In this document: piece after piece, positions 47,001 through 58,659 of the stretch
Position numbering within the stretch: the first letter of the stretch is position 1
Layout: each line of letters starts with the position of its first letter
Assembly: GCA_011032825.1 (NCBI GenBank)
Contig: JAADJZ010000003.1
Coordinates: 1,364,001-1,428,000, forward strand
Source of the DNA: Massariosphaeria phaeospora
Lineage: Eukaryota > Ascomycota > Dothideomycetes > Pleosporales
DNA length: 64,000 bases
Reading direction: 5' to 3'
Made by a program: the position numbers and the translations under genes
Notes under the pieces: model-generated
Told to the model about the DNA's origin: nothing
The model's database searches: none
Seen by the model: only the letters and a program-made list of their open reading frames with translations

Positions 47001-47658
47001 TAGTTGTCTAAAACACTTAGCAATAACAGCAATCAAATATGCTCGCTAAGTTTAGTATTATTTAACTTTTAGAAAAATTGTTGCAGCGCGTTGCAATATT
47101 ATTTTACAACTAATCGCAATTTGCAGCGTATTGCGCAGGTTTAGTGTTTCTTGCTAAGTGTCTAGCGCTAGCTAGCGCAAGTCTAGCGCTAACTAGCGCT
47201 TACTTGCTGCGCTTTTTAATCTAGCTTTTGCTAGAAGCAGCTAGCAGCATATAAAATACAGCGCTAGTGTTGCTACGCAGCGTTAAATATTCTACTTTCG
47301 CTTAACATTACGTTTTTGCAGCCTAATTAGCAGCCGCCGATCTGCTGCTTGCAAATCTCGATTTTAGCTAATTTTAACACTTGTTAGTTGCCTATTTAAG
47401 CTTAGCGCAAGTAGAGATAAACTAATCTAATAGCTGTTAACACAGCTGTTATTGCCTATTTAAGTTTAGCTTAGTTGCTTTAGCAACTTTTCTACGCGAG
47501 TTAGCGTTGCAACTTTAAGTTTTAGTTACAAGCTAGTTTTTGCTAGCTTAACTTTCGCTTAATTACGTAACTACGTTTTTTAACTTTTTAAGCGTATTTT
47601 TAAAAATAATGCTAAGTAGTGTTTAAATAGCCAAAGTAGTGTTTAATTAAAAGCTGCT
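44002..47658 (-). mobile_element. Mutator-like element (MULE), right copy
   Basis: 3,657 bp, inverted relative to the left copy, with the same ends and the same decayed transposase on the minus strand (MLLLHINKITSVSITF at 46092-46045). The 65-residue open segment differs from the left copy at two residues (Arg/Lys and Phe/Leu). Confidence 0.82.
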
Positions 47659-48444
47659 TTTTTTTTTAACTATAAAAGTACTTTTCTGCTGCACACGCTT
47701 TTTTTTGTGCAATTTTTATTGCAAAAAAGCTTTGTTAGTAGCTTAAAGTTTAGCAACTTAGTTGCGCAGTAGCAGCATAAAAGCTGCTACATACTTCGCG
47801 CCTTTAAAGAGCTTTACAAAAGCATTAACTATTAAAGTAAAAAAGCTATTTACATGCTTTTAAAATTTTTTTTAAATTAGCGTTAATTGCAACTTAAATT
47901 TTAGAGTATTGCTTAAACTTTAAAACTACTAAAAACTATTTTTTATAGTAAGTAATAGTAAAGTGCAAAGCTGCACGTTAAGCTTTAAAAGTACTACTTT
48001 TAAGTTAAATAAAACTAATCTAGCACTTTAAAAGCTTTTTGAATATTGCTTTTTATAATAAAAACGTTGTAAGCGCTAATAAAGCATAGCAAAAACTTAA
48101 CTTTAGTAATGTAGTTAATGCAATTGCGTATTAGATTCTTAGCTTAGCAGCTGTACGCTTTTTTTAAAAATGCAAAATAGCTAATATTAAAAAGCTGCAA
48201 AAAGTGTAACAAGTAAAGAAGCATGCAAAAAGTAATAATGCTGTTATTTTTGTAGTACTACTAGAAAGCAAGCAAGTTATAGCTTTTATAGCTATTAATA
48301 AAAATTAAACGTACTATTTTAATATTACGTTTTTTTGTATAAGCGTTAAAGTGCTTTAACTACTTTAAACCTAGCTCGTTGTTTGTCTAGCTGTTCTTAG
48401 AAACTGCGATACTTTAGTTGCAAAGTAAGCTATTCTTTTTGTAC

Positions 48445-50328
48445 TAACGTAGATCTCTAGCGAGTTGCTTACCTAGGCGAGTTGCTTACCTGCGCTAAGC
48501 TTTCTACTAACACCTGCTTTTTTTTTTCTACTACACAATAGCTTAACTACACAACGCGCTACGCGCTTCAAACAAAAGCTAAATATAGCTTGCGATTTAG
48601 GCTATCTAACGCAACGCGACACTTTTTTAGCAACGCGCTGCATTAATCTACAACGTTCTTTAAAAAATACTAAGCAATTAGCTTGCTAAAAAACTCTTAC
48701 AACGCAATTGCACACTTAACTTAATAAAGCTTTGTTTAATAAAAAATACAGTAATTAAAAAGTATGCTGTTAACTTTAACGCGCAAGGCTTTTTACTTAA
48801 GCCTGCTAGGTTAGAGAATAAAGCTAACCTACTACTCGCAGCGCAAGGCTAGCTACTAGTTAAAAAAAACTAGGTTACGTTGTTCGTTAGGCGTTACTCT
48901 AAGCTCTAGATTAAGTTTAATTAAAAGTACAACTATAAAAGAGCTCTTTGTAAAAAATTTAAGCTTGTAGCTAACTAGTTTAAGCTTGTAGCAAACATAA
49001 AAGCTAAGTACAACGTAGTAAACAAAGACATTTACAACTTTAATAAAACAGGCTTTATAATAGGCTAGATTTTAACGAGTGTAGTAATTACTAGCTTAGA
49101 GCGTTAAGAACGGCCGAAAACAGTGCAGCAAAGTAACAGAAAGTAGACAACAGTAGTACAAAGCGTTAACGCAATAGAGTAAGCTATTTTACTTTTTATT
49201 ATTTTCTAAAGCAAGAACTACTTTTCTGCTTAGTACAAAAAGAATAGCCTACTTCGCAACTAGGTTATCGCAGTTTCTAAGAATAGCTAAACAAACAACG
49301 AGCTAGGTCTAAAGTAGTTAAAGCACTTTAACGCCTATACAAAGAAACGTACTATTAAAATAGTACGTTTACGCTTTATTAACGGCTATAAAAGCTATAA
49401 CTCGCTTGCTTTTTAGCAGTACTACAAGAATAACAGCATTATTACTTTTTACATGTTTTCTTACTTGTTGCACTTTTTGCAGCTTTTTAATGTTAGCTAT
49501 TTTGCGCTTTTAAAAAAAGCGTACGGCTGCTAAGCCAAAGATCTAATGCGCAACTAAATTAACTACATTACCAAACTTAAGTTTCTGCTATGCTTTATTA
49601 GCGCTTACAACGCTTTTATTACAAAGAGCAATATCTAAAAAAGCTTTTAAGATGCTAGATTAGTTCTATTCGACCTAGAGATAGTAATTTCGAAGCTTAA
49701 CATGCAACTTTGCACTCTACTATTACCTACCGTAAAAAACAGTTCTTAGCAGTTTCAAACTCTAAGCAATACCTTAGAATTTAGGTCGCAATCAACGCTA
49801 ATTTAAAAAAAAATTCAGAGGCATGTAGATAGCTTTTTTACTTTAATAGTTAATGCTTTTGCAAAGCTCTCTAAAGGCGCAAAGTATGTAGCAGCTTTTA
49901 TGCTGCTACTGCGCAACCAAGTCGCTAAACTTTAAGCTGCCAACGAGGCTTTCTTGCAACGAAAATTGCACAAAAGAAAGCGTGTGCAGCAAAAGAGTAC
50001 TTTTACAGTTAAAAAAAGCGTGCGCTTAATAGCCCTTAAGGCGTTTAAAGCGCGCAGTAATAAAAAAAAAGCAAAAAAAAAGCTTGTAGTAATGCTAGTA
50101 ATTAGAGTAGCTAGCTTTTAAGACGCTGTAGACGCTGCGGCGAGCTAGAGCACAATAGGCGCACGTGTAGGTTAGATGCAGCAGTTAATTTTAAGTAATT
50201 TAAGTTATTTTAATCTATACTAGGTGCTAGAGAGAAAGTAGTAGAAAGAAAGAAGTAAGTAGTAGGAAGAAAGCTTGGCGCAAGTAAGCAACTCGCTTAG
50301 GTAAGCAACTCGCTAGAGATCTACGTTA
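48445..50328 (+). mobile_element. Fot1/pogo-type transposon (family B), complete, nested
   Basis: 1,884 bp, TAACGTAGATCTCTAGCGAG at left and complement at right, with TA at both ends. The plus-strand transposase reads IYNFNKTGFIIG near 49030, LERstopERPKTVQQSNRK, then SA-stop-YKKN, plainly a RIP-altered Fot1/pogo DDE enzyme. It is less altered than its host copy (more C and G kept). The host sequence joins cleanly across the insertion. Confidence 0.85.
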
Positions 50329-51097
50329 AGCAAAAAAGTAGTTTTTGCTCTAAAAAATAATAAAGAGTAGAATAGCTTACTTTATTGCGTTAACGCTTTG
50401 CACTACTGTTGTTTACTTTTTATTACTTTGCTATACTATTTTTAACTGTTTTTAACGCTTTAAGCTAGTAATTACTATACCTATTAAAATCTAGCCTATT
50501 ATAAAGCTTGTTTTATTAAAGTTGTAAGTATTCTTGTTTACTACGTTGTACTTAGCTTTTATATTTGCTACAAGCTTAAACTAGTTAGCTACAAGCTTAA
50601 AATTCTTACAAAAAGCTCTCTTATAGTTGTACTTTTAATTAAACTTAATTTAAAGCTTAGAGTAACGCTTGACTAACAACGTAACCTAGTTTTTTTTAAC
50701 TAGTAGCTAGCCTCGCGCTGCGAGTAGTAAGTTAGCTTTATTCTCTAACTTAGTAGGCTTAAGTAGAAAGCTTTGCGCGTTAAAGTTAATAGCATACTTT
50801 TTAATTACTATGTTTTTTGTTAAACAAAGCTTTATTAAGTTAAGTTTGCAATCGCGTTGTAGAATTTTTTTAGCAAGCTAATTGCTTAGTGTTTTTTAAA
50901 AAACGTTGTAGATTAATGCAGCGCGTTGCTAAAAAAGTGTTGCGTTGCGTTAAATAGCCTAGATCGCAAGCTATATTTAGCTTTTGTTTAAATCGCGTAG
51001 CGCGTTGTGTAGTTGAGCTATCGCGTAGTAAAAAGAAAAAAGTAGGTATTAGTAGAGAGCTTAGCGTAGGTAAGCAACTCGCTAGAAATCTACGTTA

Positions 51098-53123
51098 CAA
51101 CGAAATTACGTACATCCTTAAAAAACGTAACAGCTAACAGAAGCTTACTACGACTAAAGAGCAAACAATTGTCTAATATATTCTTAACTTTAATTCGCGA
51201 GAATTTGCGCTTTTGCTGTGCGAGGTAGTAGATATAGCTAATAAAGTGCTAGGTGTGCGTAGGCTAGTAAATAGATAGAAGTTAAGTTAGAGTTAAGTTA
51301 GCTTACGTTAAACTTTAACTTAACTCTAGCTTTAACTCGCGCTAGTTACTAAGCAGCTTAAGTTGAAGTTAAGTTAGAGTAGTTAAAGCTTAGAGTTGTA
51401 GTTAGGTTTTACATAATATTACAACTTATATTAATATTAAGTTTTCTATGTATATTTATTACATTTATTTATTATAGTTTCTTAACTATTTAGGTAACTA
51501 TAACTCAACTCTAAACTAAAGCTTTAACTACTTTAACTTAACTTCTACCTACGCTAGGTTAACTCTAACTTAACTTTAACCTAAAGTTTATGCGACTTAT
51601 AACTTAACTTATACCTATTAATAAGTACTTTCTACTTATTCGCTAGCGTAGGTGTGCGCGGTAGTAAGCTAGTTAGCAAATACTAAACTAAGCGCTTTGT
51701 AACGCGCTTAGATAAGCTCAAAATAGCTTTTAATTAAGCAAAGAATAGGCAAAGAATACTCTAGAAGAATCTAGAAATAATAAGCGCGTAGTTTAAGCTA
51801 GTAGAAAAAACTAAAGCTAAGTACAGCGTTTACGACAACAATGTGCACAACTTTAACAAAACTAGCTTCTAAATAAGCGTAATTAGATCTATGAAAGTCG
51901 TTGCAAGTGCAAAAAAACGCGCTCGTTTTAAGCTAGTTTAGCTAAGCGATTGCAAGTAGGTTACAAAAATTCAAAGCATTTGCGCTGCTAAGTATGCAAT
52001 TCTGCTTTTTATTATCTACAAAAAACGCGTTTACATTTTAGCGTAGTACAAGAAAGCTTTAATACTACGCGATTAAAAGCTTTTAGTGTTAAAAAACAGC
52101 TAGACAAACAACGCTTTAGGTTTAAAGTAGTTAAAGCACTTTAACGCGCATACAAAAACGCGCTAGGTAAAAGTATACTAGCTGCTTATTCTAAACAGCT
52201 ATAAAAGCTACTTTAACTAGAATTCCAAAAACTACTACTTTAAAAACAAGATTCTAACTTTTTGCATACTTTTCTACTTGTTGCACATTTTCTAGCTGCT
52301 TAACATAGTTTGCTTTTCGCTGCTAAAGCGCAAGTACTTCTAGCGCGTTAGAAACTTAGCACGCTAACGCGTTTTTTATATTAACAAAAAAAGCTTTTTT
52401 CTAGCTTTTAAAAACGCGTTTTTTGACGTGTTTACAAAAAAAAACTACTGCAAAGCTTTTAAACCGTTAGAAATAGTTTCTATTAACGCGTAGGTAGTAT
52501 TAAATCGCTTTAAAGTGCAGCTGCGTACTTTACTAGCACTTTTATACCTAGAAACGCCGTAGTAGTCGAAATCTCTAAGCAATACGCACAAGTTTAGATT
52601 TTAGTTAAAGCTAGTACGCGATTCTTTTTTTTGATTACTTGTTATAGCTTAGGCTAGCTTTTTGCAGCTTATAAAAAGTAGTAAACTTATGCTGTACTAA
52701 AACGCTTTTCTTGCTGCTCGCAACAAAGAGCTTAAAAAGTAATTAGTAAAGCTTACAAAGCAGAAATCTCGTAAGCGCAAGCGAATCTAGCAAGGTAGTA
52801 CTATAGAGTATAAAACTACTGCAGCGTAGGTAGCTGCTAAAGTGTTTGCAGCGCTTTAGCGATCTAAGAAAGCTTGTAGTAGTAGTAATTAAGAACTAGC
52901 TCAACTAGCTCTACGGCGCTGTAGAAACTGTAGCGAAACTAGGCATAACGCGCGAACGTGCAAAAAAAATACAAAGATATATTCTAAATTAGATACAAGC
53001 ACAACGTACGTAGGTTCTTTATTTAATAGCAATAAAATTAAAAAGGCGTAACGTAAGTTGGTGCTGCTAAGCTTTTTTAGCCGAGGTAATAAGTTAGCTA
53101 AAGTAATAGTAGAATACGTTATA
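51098..53123 (+). mobile_element. Fot1/pogo-type transposon (family H), copy H2, 5' truncated
   Basis: Begins directly at the right palindrome edge in the middle of the N-terminal transposase region, so its left terminal repeat is missing. The plus-strand relic continues through the catalytic region (FNKTSF near 51860) to a C-terminal knuckle-like piece (RRCRNC-type, here CSETRHNARTC near 52925). It ends with a terminal repeat whose complement is TATAACGTATTCTACTATTA. It holds small element copy 2. Confidence 0.75.
51260..51650. mobile_element. Small foldback element (MITE), copy 2, with 8-bp target duplication
   Basis: 391 bp starting TAGGCTAGTAAATAGATAG and ending in the near-complement CGCTAGCGTA. 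It is flanked by GGTGTGCG at 51252-51259 and again at 51651-51658. An 8-bp duplication suggests a hAT-type element. The interior is long inverted TTAAGTTA/TAACTTAA arms with no coding capacity. Confidence 0.8.
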
Positions 53124-54639
53124 AACTTTCTACAATAACTTTTTACTATATTTTACTCTACTTTTACCTATTACCTATTAGGTTACGTAGCTTTTTCTCT
53201 AGACCTAACGTATTTTTTCTTTATATATATATAGCTTTATATATTTCTTAGCTAGTTTACTACTTTATTATAGCTAAATCTACCTATACTTCTTTAGATA
53301 ACTTTAACTTTTGCTTTAGTTAACTTAGTATATAACTTTTATATTATAACAAAGTTAAGTATTATAACTAAAAATAGTTAAAAAACTATTGCTAAATTTT
53401 ACTTTAAAAGACTTTATTAAGTAGTACTTAGTAAGTCTAGGTACGCGTATATAAGCAGAAAGAAAATAGCTATACTACTAAAGTAGTCTAGAGAAGTATT
53501 TCCTAAAGTAGTAACTAAGTATACAAAAGAATAGCTATTTTTATATAGTAGTACGTAATTCTATAATTCTTTTAGAGCTTTATATACTTTTAGGTAGAAA
53601 ATCTAAAAACTTCTCTAGCTTTTTCTAATAGATATAGTCTCTTTTACTAAAGTATATATTAAAGCTTTTTTTTAAACTTTAGTAATATTACTACTACTAG
53701 GTAAGCTAGAGTAGTACTTTTATATATATTATCTAGATCTATACCTAGTATAGTTAAAACTCTATGTAGTTATAAGTTATTTAAGCTTACTTTATGTAAC
53801 CTTTATACGTAGTTGCAAAGTTTTCTATTCTATCTATACGTAGATAGAAAGTATATAATACTAAAAATACTATTATATTAACTTTTTTTCTCTATACGCT
53901 GTATATACTATATAAACTTCTTCTACTTGCCTATAACGTGCTAATTCTATTATTGGCTAGCTATAAAGTCTAATAAATACTAATTAGTAGTTATTTTATT
54001 AACTATAAATTAGTAAAAGTAATAATAAAGCTTGTACGCACTATAGCTTACTTTGTTTTATTATCTATCTATTGAAATAGTAAGCTAATACTTTACTTTA
54101 TTAGTAAGCTTAAACTACTATATAGAGAGAAAAAAAAGTAGTACTAGTAGTATACTAACTTATAACTAGACATACTCTTAGCTAAACTACTTAATTACGT
54201 AACCTACTACTACGCGTAACTTATAAATTAAACTAATAGCTATATGTATAATAGCTAGCTTTAGTTTAGATAATAAAGAAATTATGTATACAGATATAAC
54301 TATAGTATAGCCTATACCTACAACTATATGTAAAAGTTAAGCGAACTTAAAAAAGTCGTTTATTAAGCTTAGGTTAGTTTTTAGGAAATAAGTAAGTTCG
54401 ATAAACTAAAAGAAATTGTATAGCGTTTAATACTAAGGTAGTAGCAAGCTTCGTTTTGCAAAAAGTATTAAAGTCAAAGTAAAAGTTAAATTAGTAGATT
54501 GAGAGATTAAAGACAACGACTGTAAAAGTGCGTTGTTTCTTTAGGTTTATATACTACAAAGTGTTCTTGCTTATTCTTAAGCGCTTACTACTAAGCAGTT
54601 ACGTAACTAAAGCTTAGTTAGTTTGCTATGTAATTCTAT
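53124..54639. other. AT-rich sequence without readable genes
   Basis: Among the most AT-rich stretches in the window, dominated by TATA, CTA and TAG words. No terminal repeats or protein motifs could be read on either strand. Probably heavily mutated repeat. Confidence 0.5.
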
Positions 54640-55123
54640 TAGTAGTTTATAACCTAAGCGCCTTGCGCTAAGTCTAATTATAATGCTAAATCGTAACATT
54701 ATTTTTTTCTTTAATAATTTGGTTTTGAATCGTAAAAGCTGCTTATTTTGTACAAGTAGCTAGAGTTACCTCGCATCTAGCTAGTAGCAACTTGCAATGT
54801 TTTTGTTAACTTATCGTTGCTTTTGTCTTAGCTCTAAAATCTGTTAAGCTAATACGCTTGCTAAAATCGCTTGTAATTACTGCTTTTTACAAAGCTTAAA
54901 TTGTTTTGTTATGCTAGATTTTTGTCTAAAGTGCGCTAAGTGCACGCGTTTAAGTTAAGCGTTTGTTAATATATTGTAAAAGTTGTTAGATCGTACTCGT
55001 AAAGAGTATATAAAGAAAGTAGATAAAAATAAAAAGTTATTAGCAGAAGTAATAAACTGTCTACTGCAAAATAAGAAAATTCTAAAGCAAGCAAAAAATA
55101 AGCGCGCAAGAAAACTCTTTGTT
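54640..55123 (+). pseudogene. Decayed Cys-rich, coiled-coil frame
   Basis: On the plus strand, after several stops, a run reads KIACNYCFLQSLNCFV then FCLKCAKCTRLS, then a charged helical stretch (RTRKEYIKKVDKNKKLLAEV, LQNKKILKQAKNKRARK). The C-x2-C-x6-C / C-x2-C pattern followed by a coiled coil resembles repeat-associated hypothetical proteins common in Pezizomycotina. Function unknown. It ends just before the Fot-H copy H3. Confidence 0.5.
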
Positions 55124-56510
55124 TTGCGTTAACGTATTTTACTATTAAGCAAGTTAACCTACTAAGTAGATTAGTTTCTGCTAAAACTACCTACTTTCTT
55201 ATTAACGTAACATAGTTTAACAACAAAACGCGCAATTGTCTAATAGCGAAAGTAGAATTTAGCTTGCTTTTTCTGCTTACAATACATACTAATTCTAAAG
55301 CTTTCAACGCGCTGCTTAGGCGTTCAACGTACTTTTTACAACTTTAACTTGTTAATACTATAAAACTACGCATTGCTTTGAAACTCGCTACGCTCAACAT
55401 AAACTTACTACTACTAAAAAGCAAACGATTGTCTAATACATACTTAACTTTAATTCGCGAGAATTCGCGTTTCAGCTGTGCGAGGTAGTAGATATAGCTA
55501 ATAAACTACTAGGTGTTCGCGGTAGTAAGCTAGTTAGCAATTACTAGGCTAAGCGCTTTGTAACGCGTTTAGCTAAGCTTAAAATAGCTTTTAATTAAGC
55601 AAAAAATAGGCAGAGAATACTGCAGAAAGATCTAGAGATAATTAGCGCGTAGTTTACGTTAGTAAAGAACACTAAAGCTAAGTACAGCGTTTACAACAAC
55701 AACGTATACAACTTTAATAAAACTAGCTTCTAGATAAGCGTAATTGGCTTAATAAAAGTCGTTACAGGCGCAAAGAAACGCGCTCGTTCTAAACTAGTTT
55801 AGCTAAGCAATTGCAAGTAGGTTATAGTAATTCAAAGCATCTGCGCTGCTAAGTACACAATTTCTTTTTTTATTATTTACAAAAAACGTGTTTACATCTT
55901 AGCATAGTACAAAGAAGCTTTAATACTGCGCAATTAGAAGCTCTTAGTTTTTAAAAATAGCTAAACTAACAACGTGCTTAGTTTAGAGTAGTTGAAATAC
56001 TTTAACGCGCATACAAAAACGCGCTAGGTAAGAGAATACTAGCTGCTTATACTTAACAGCTACAAGAGCTATCTCAACTAGAAGTTCAAGAACTACTGCT
56101 TAAAAAACAAAATTTTTACGCTTTGTATGCTTTTTTATTTGTTTTATATTTTCTAGCTTTTAAATGTAGTGTGTTTCTCGCTGCTAAAGCAGAAATACTT
56201 TTAGAAAGTAAAAAACTTAGCGCGCAAACGCGTTTTCTATATTAACAAGAAAAGCTTTTTTCTAGCATTCAAAAACGCGTTTTTTAACGTGTTTACGACG
56301 CAGAACTACTGTAAAGCTTTTAAGGCTTTAGAGCTTGTCTTTCTAAACGCGTAGGTTGTGTTGAATTAACTTAACGTGCAGCTGCGTACTTTGCTAGAAC
56401 TTTTCTTTCTAGAAACGCCGTAGCAGTTGAAAACTCTAAGCAATACTTACGAGTTTAGATCTTAGTTAAAGCTCGTACGCAAGTTCTTTACTTAGTTGCT
56501 TGTTACTACG

Positions 56511-56731
56511 TGTAAAACTGCGTCTAATCGTAGGTTTGATAACACTTAAAATAGATTAATAGTATAGTAATAAAGATAGTATATTCGTGTAAAAGAAACG
56601 AATCGCTGTCTTAGCAGCAATTCGGTGCGAGGTACTTTTAAAGGCTTCGCAAGAAACTAGTCTAGCTCGTTATAGCCTATAGTAGCTATTAATGAAAAAG
56701 AAACAAATACGTAAAGCTACTCGGCTTTACA
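56511..56731 (-). repeat. 3' LTR of the chromovirus
   Basis: 221 bp, TGTAAAACTG...GGCTTTACA. It differs from the other LTR at roughly ten positions, mostly C/T or G/A. Confidence 0.9.
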
Positions 56732-57205
56732 TTATCTCTTTTCTAAGAGCTCAAACGTTTCGTAAGCTAACTTCGTGCAAAATTCTCTAATAGAAGCCTA
56801 TATAGGCTATTGTAAAGCAGAATAGCTCTCTAGAGCTCTATACCAATGCCTCGAACTAGTACGAACTTAAGTAAAGTTAAAGTAAAAAAGCAGTAAGGTT
56901 TTTCTTAGTAAAGCTAGCGGTAAAGTGTACTGCTAGCAGAATCTAGCGGATTTTCGGCTTAGCGGCGAGTGCTGCCTATAGTTCTCTTATAGCTCGTACT
57001 AGCTCTTTTTAACTCTTATTCTTATATTAACCTTGCTAAATTCTTGGATTTGAAGATTAGTTAACGTTAGAATAAGTAAGTTGATTTAGGTTATAATAAG
57101 CTATTGTAGAGTGTTTAGTAGCTAACGGTGTAACTATTAGTTCTTTTTCTGCATATTAGCTCGCGTTAGCTTTTCCTTAGCTGCTTTAATTTTTTACTAG
57201 CTAAC

Positions 57206-57520
57206 ATGAACATTACTAGAGTTAGCAATGATATTCTAAACAATAGCAACTTTACAGTGCACTTTTGCGCGCGTTGCGTTGCGTTCTAAAGCAATAGAGA
57301 GTATTGTTACTTAAGCTAAGTAAAATGCTGCATGCTTGTTGTTAACAACTTTAACAAGCGTCTATACTAAAAGTAAATTGTTAAAGACAACAAAAGCAAA
57401 AAGCATAAGTATCTAAAATGCTTCTAGTGTTTTAATACAAACTAAAACTGCTGTTTGATGCGTATCTAAACTAGTTGAAAGCGTTATAAGCTATTCTAAT
57501 TTTATATAAAATACTAAAAG
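57206..57520 (+). pseudogene. Decayed Cys-rich frame on the strand opposite the chromovirus genes
   Basis: A plus-strand run from an ATG reads MNITRVSNDILNNSNFTVHF, CARCVAF, REYCYLS, then VKCCMLVVNN and a Lys-rich stretch with CF and NCC. The paired Cys spacing recalls the Cys-rich frame at 54640. It lies in the extra 1.9 kb between the chromodomain end and the 3' LTR, antisense to pol. It may be an accessory gene of the element or a separate insertion; too decayed to decide. Confidence 0.4.
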
Positions 57521-58659
57521 AGCTTTAAAATAAGTTGAAAAAAGTCGTGCTCGCTCTAAAGAGAGTTTGCGACAAAGGTTATTTTGTAGTCGTTTTTAAC
57601 TTTGCTTACAAGCCTCTGTCCCCTAGCGCGCTTAAAACTAAAAAAAAAGTTTTTAAAACTCTTTGCTAGTTTAAAGCGTACACTAACGATAAAGTAAAAC
57701 TTGCTATAATAAAAATAAGCAGGACCTGCAAGAACATTTTTAAAACGCTTAACAAGTATATGTTATAACTCCTTAGAGTGTAGCAAAGCGCTAATTTAGT
57801 TTTTAGTTGCTAATATGCTCTCTACAGCGCGCACCTCTACTTTTACAATAAATCTACTAACTTTAATAAAAATCTTAATGCTAAGGTTAAGCCGAATAGT
57901 TGTGTTTGTACTGTTAAAGCTGCTGCTTTCTAGCAGAAGTATCTTAAGCAGTTGTTTAACTAGTTAGTAGCAGCGAGGCTTTAAGAAAACGTTAAGTAGG
58001 CTAATACTTTGCGTAAAAAAGTATGTTGGCCTATTATAGGCTACTATAACTCGTATTAACATATTTTAGTTTAAAAAAGCTCGCGTTGTTATCGATCTAG
58101 TAGCTAAAAGAGATTGCGAGCGCGCCTAGCTTTTTGCGGACTTTGCCAACGCAACTGCAAAGCGTACAGTTAAAAAAAACAAAGTGCAAAAAAGTATGCT
58201 TACAAAGAGAGTTAAGTTACTTACAGCAAAGTTTATAAATTTTAGCTAAAAAGTTGTAAGTAGCTTAGTAGTTCCTAGCGTTAGATTGCAGCCTTTTAAG
58301 TTATTGTAGCGTTAAAAGCGGTTCTTTTGCTTAAATTAGTTTTTGAGCATAGCGTTAGCGTCTTAGAACTTTATTTTAGCGTAACAAGAGCTAATACTTA
58401 GTAGTTAGTGTAAAAGCAGTTCGCTTAGAAGTAGCATAGTTATGCATACATTTTTAAAACCTACTTTGTTTTTCTTTGCTGTAAAGTGTGCTACACTAGC
58501 TTATAATAGCACAAAGTAGCTCTTTTAACGCTATGCCTTGCGATAGTGAAATAATATATTATTTCTTTTAAAAAGGTTTGTAACTTAAAAAATTTTAATT
58601 TTTTTAAAAATCTTAATGCTAACTATGCGTTAAGTAGCAAAGTAAAACGTATTAACTAT

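Larger units (their letters stand above)
35948..51097. repeat. 15.15-kb inverted repeat built of nested transposons
   Basis: The left arm is 35948-42466 and the right arm 42692-51097, around a 225-bp unpaired centre. After removing one 1,884-bp insertion from the right arm, the arms are 6,519 and 6,522 bp. Matching landmarks sum to about 85,160: Fot ends 35948/51097, MULE ends 37498/47658, inner Fot ends 41476/43681, and a MULE frame at 39064/46092. Differences between arms look like scattered transitions and small indels. Both outer edges are the same Fot terminal repeat. Confidence 0.9.
43681..51097 (-). mobile_element. Fot1/pogo-type transposon B, right palindrome copy, carrying a MULE and a Fot
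   Basis: Mirror image of the left copy with the same MULE at the matching place, plus a complete Fot element at 48445-50328. Net length without insertions is about 1,875 bp. Its transposase relic is on the minus strand and resumes at 50329 exactly where it broke at 48444. Confidence 0.82.

Noticed and set aside
37498..47658. CRISPR-like or tandem array from repeated words
   Set aside because: The repeats are transposon terminal repeats and inverted copies, without regular spacers.
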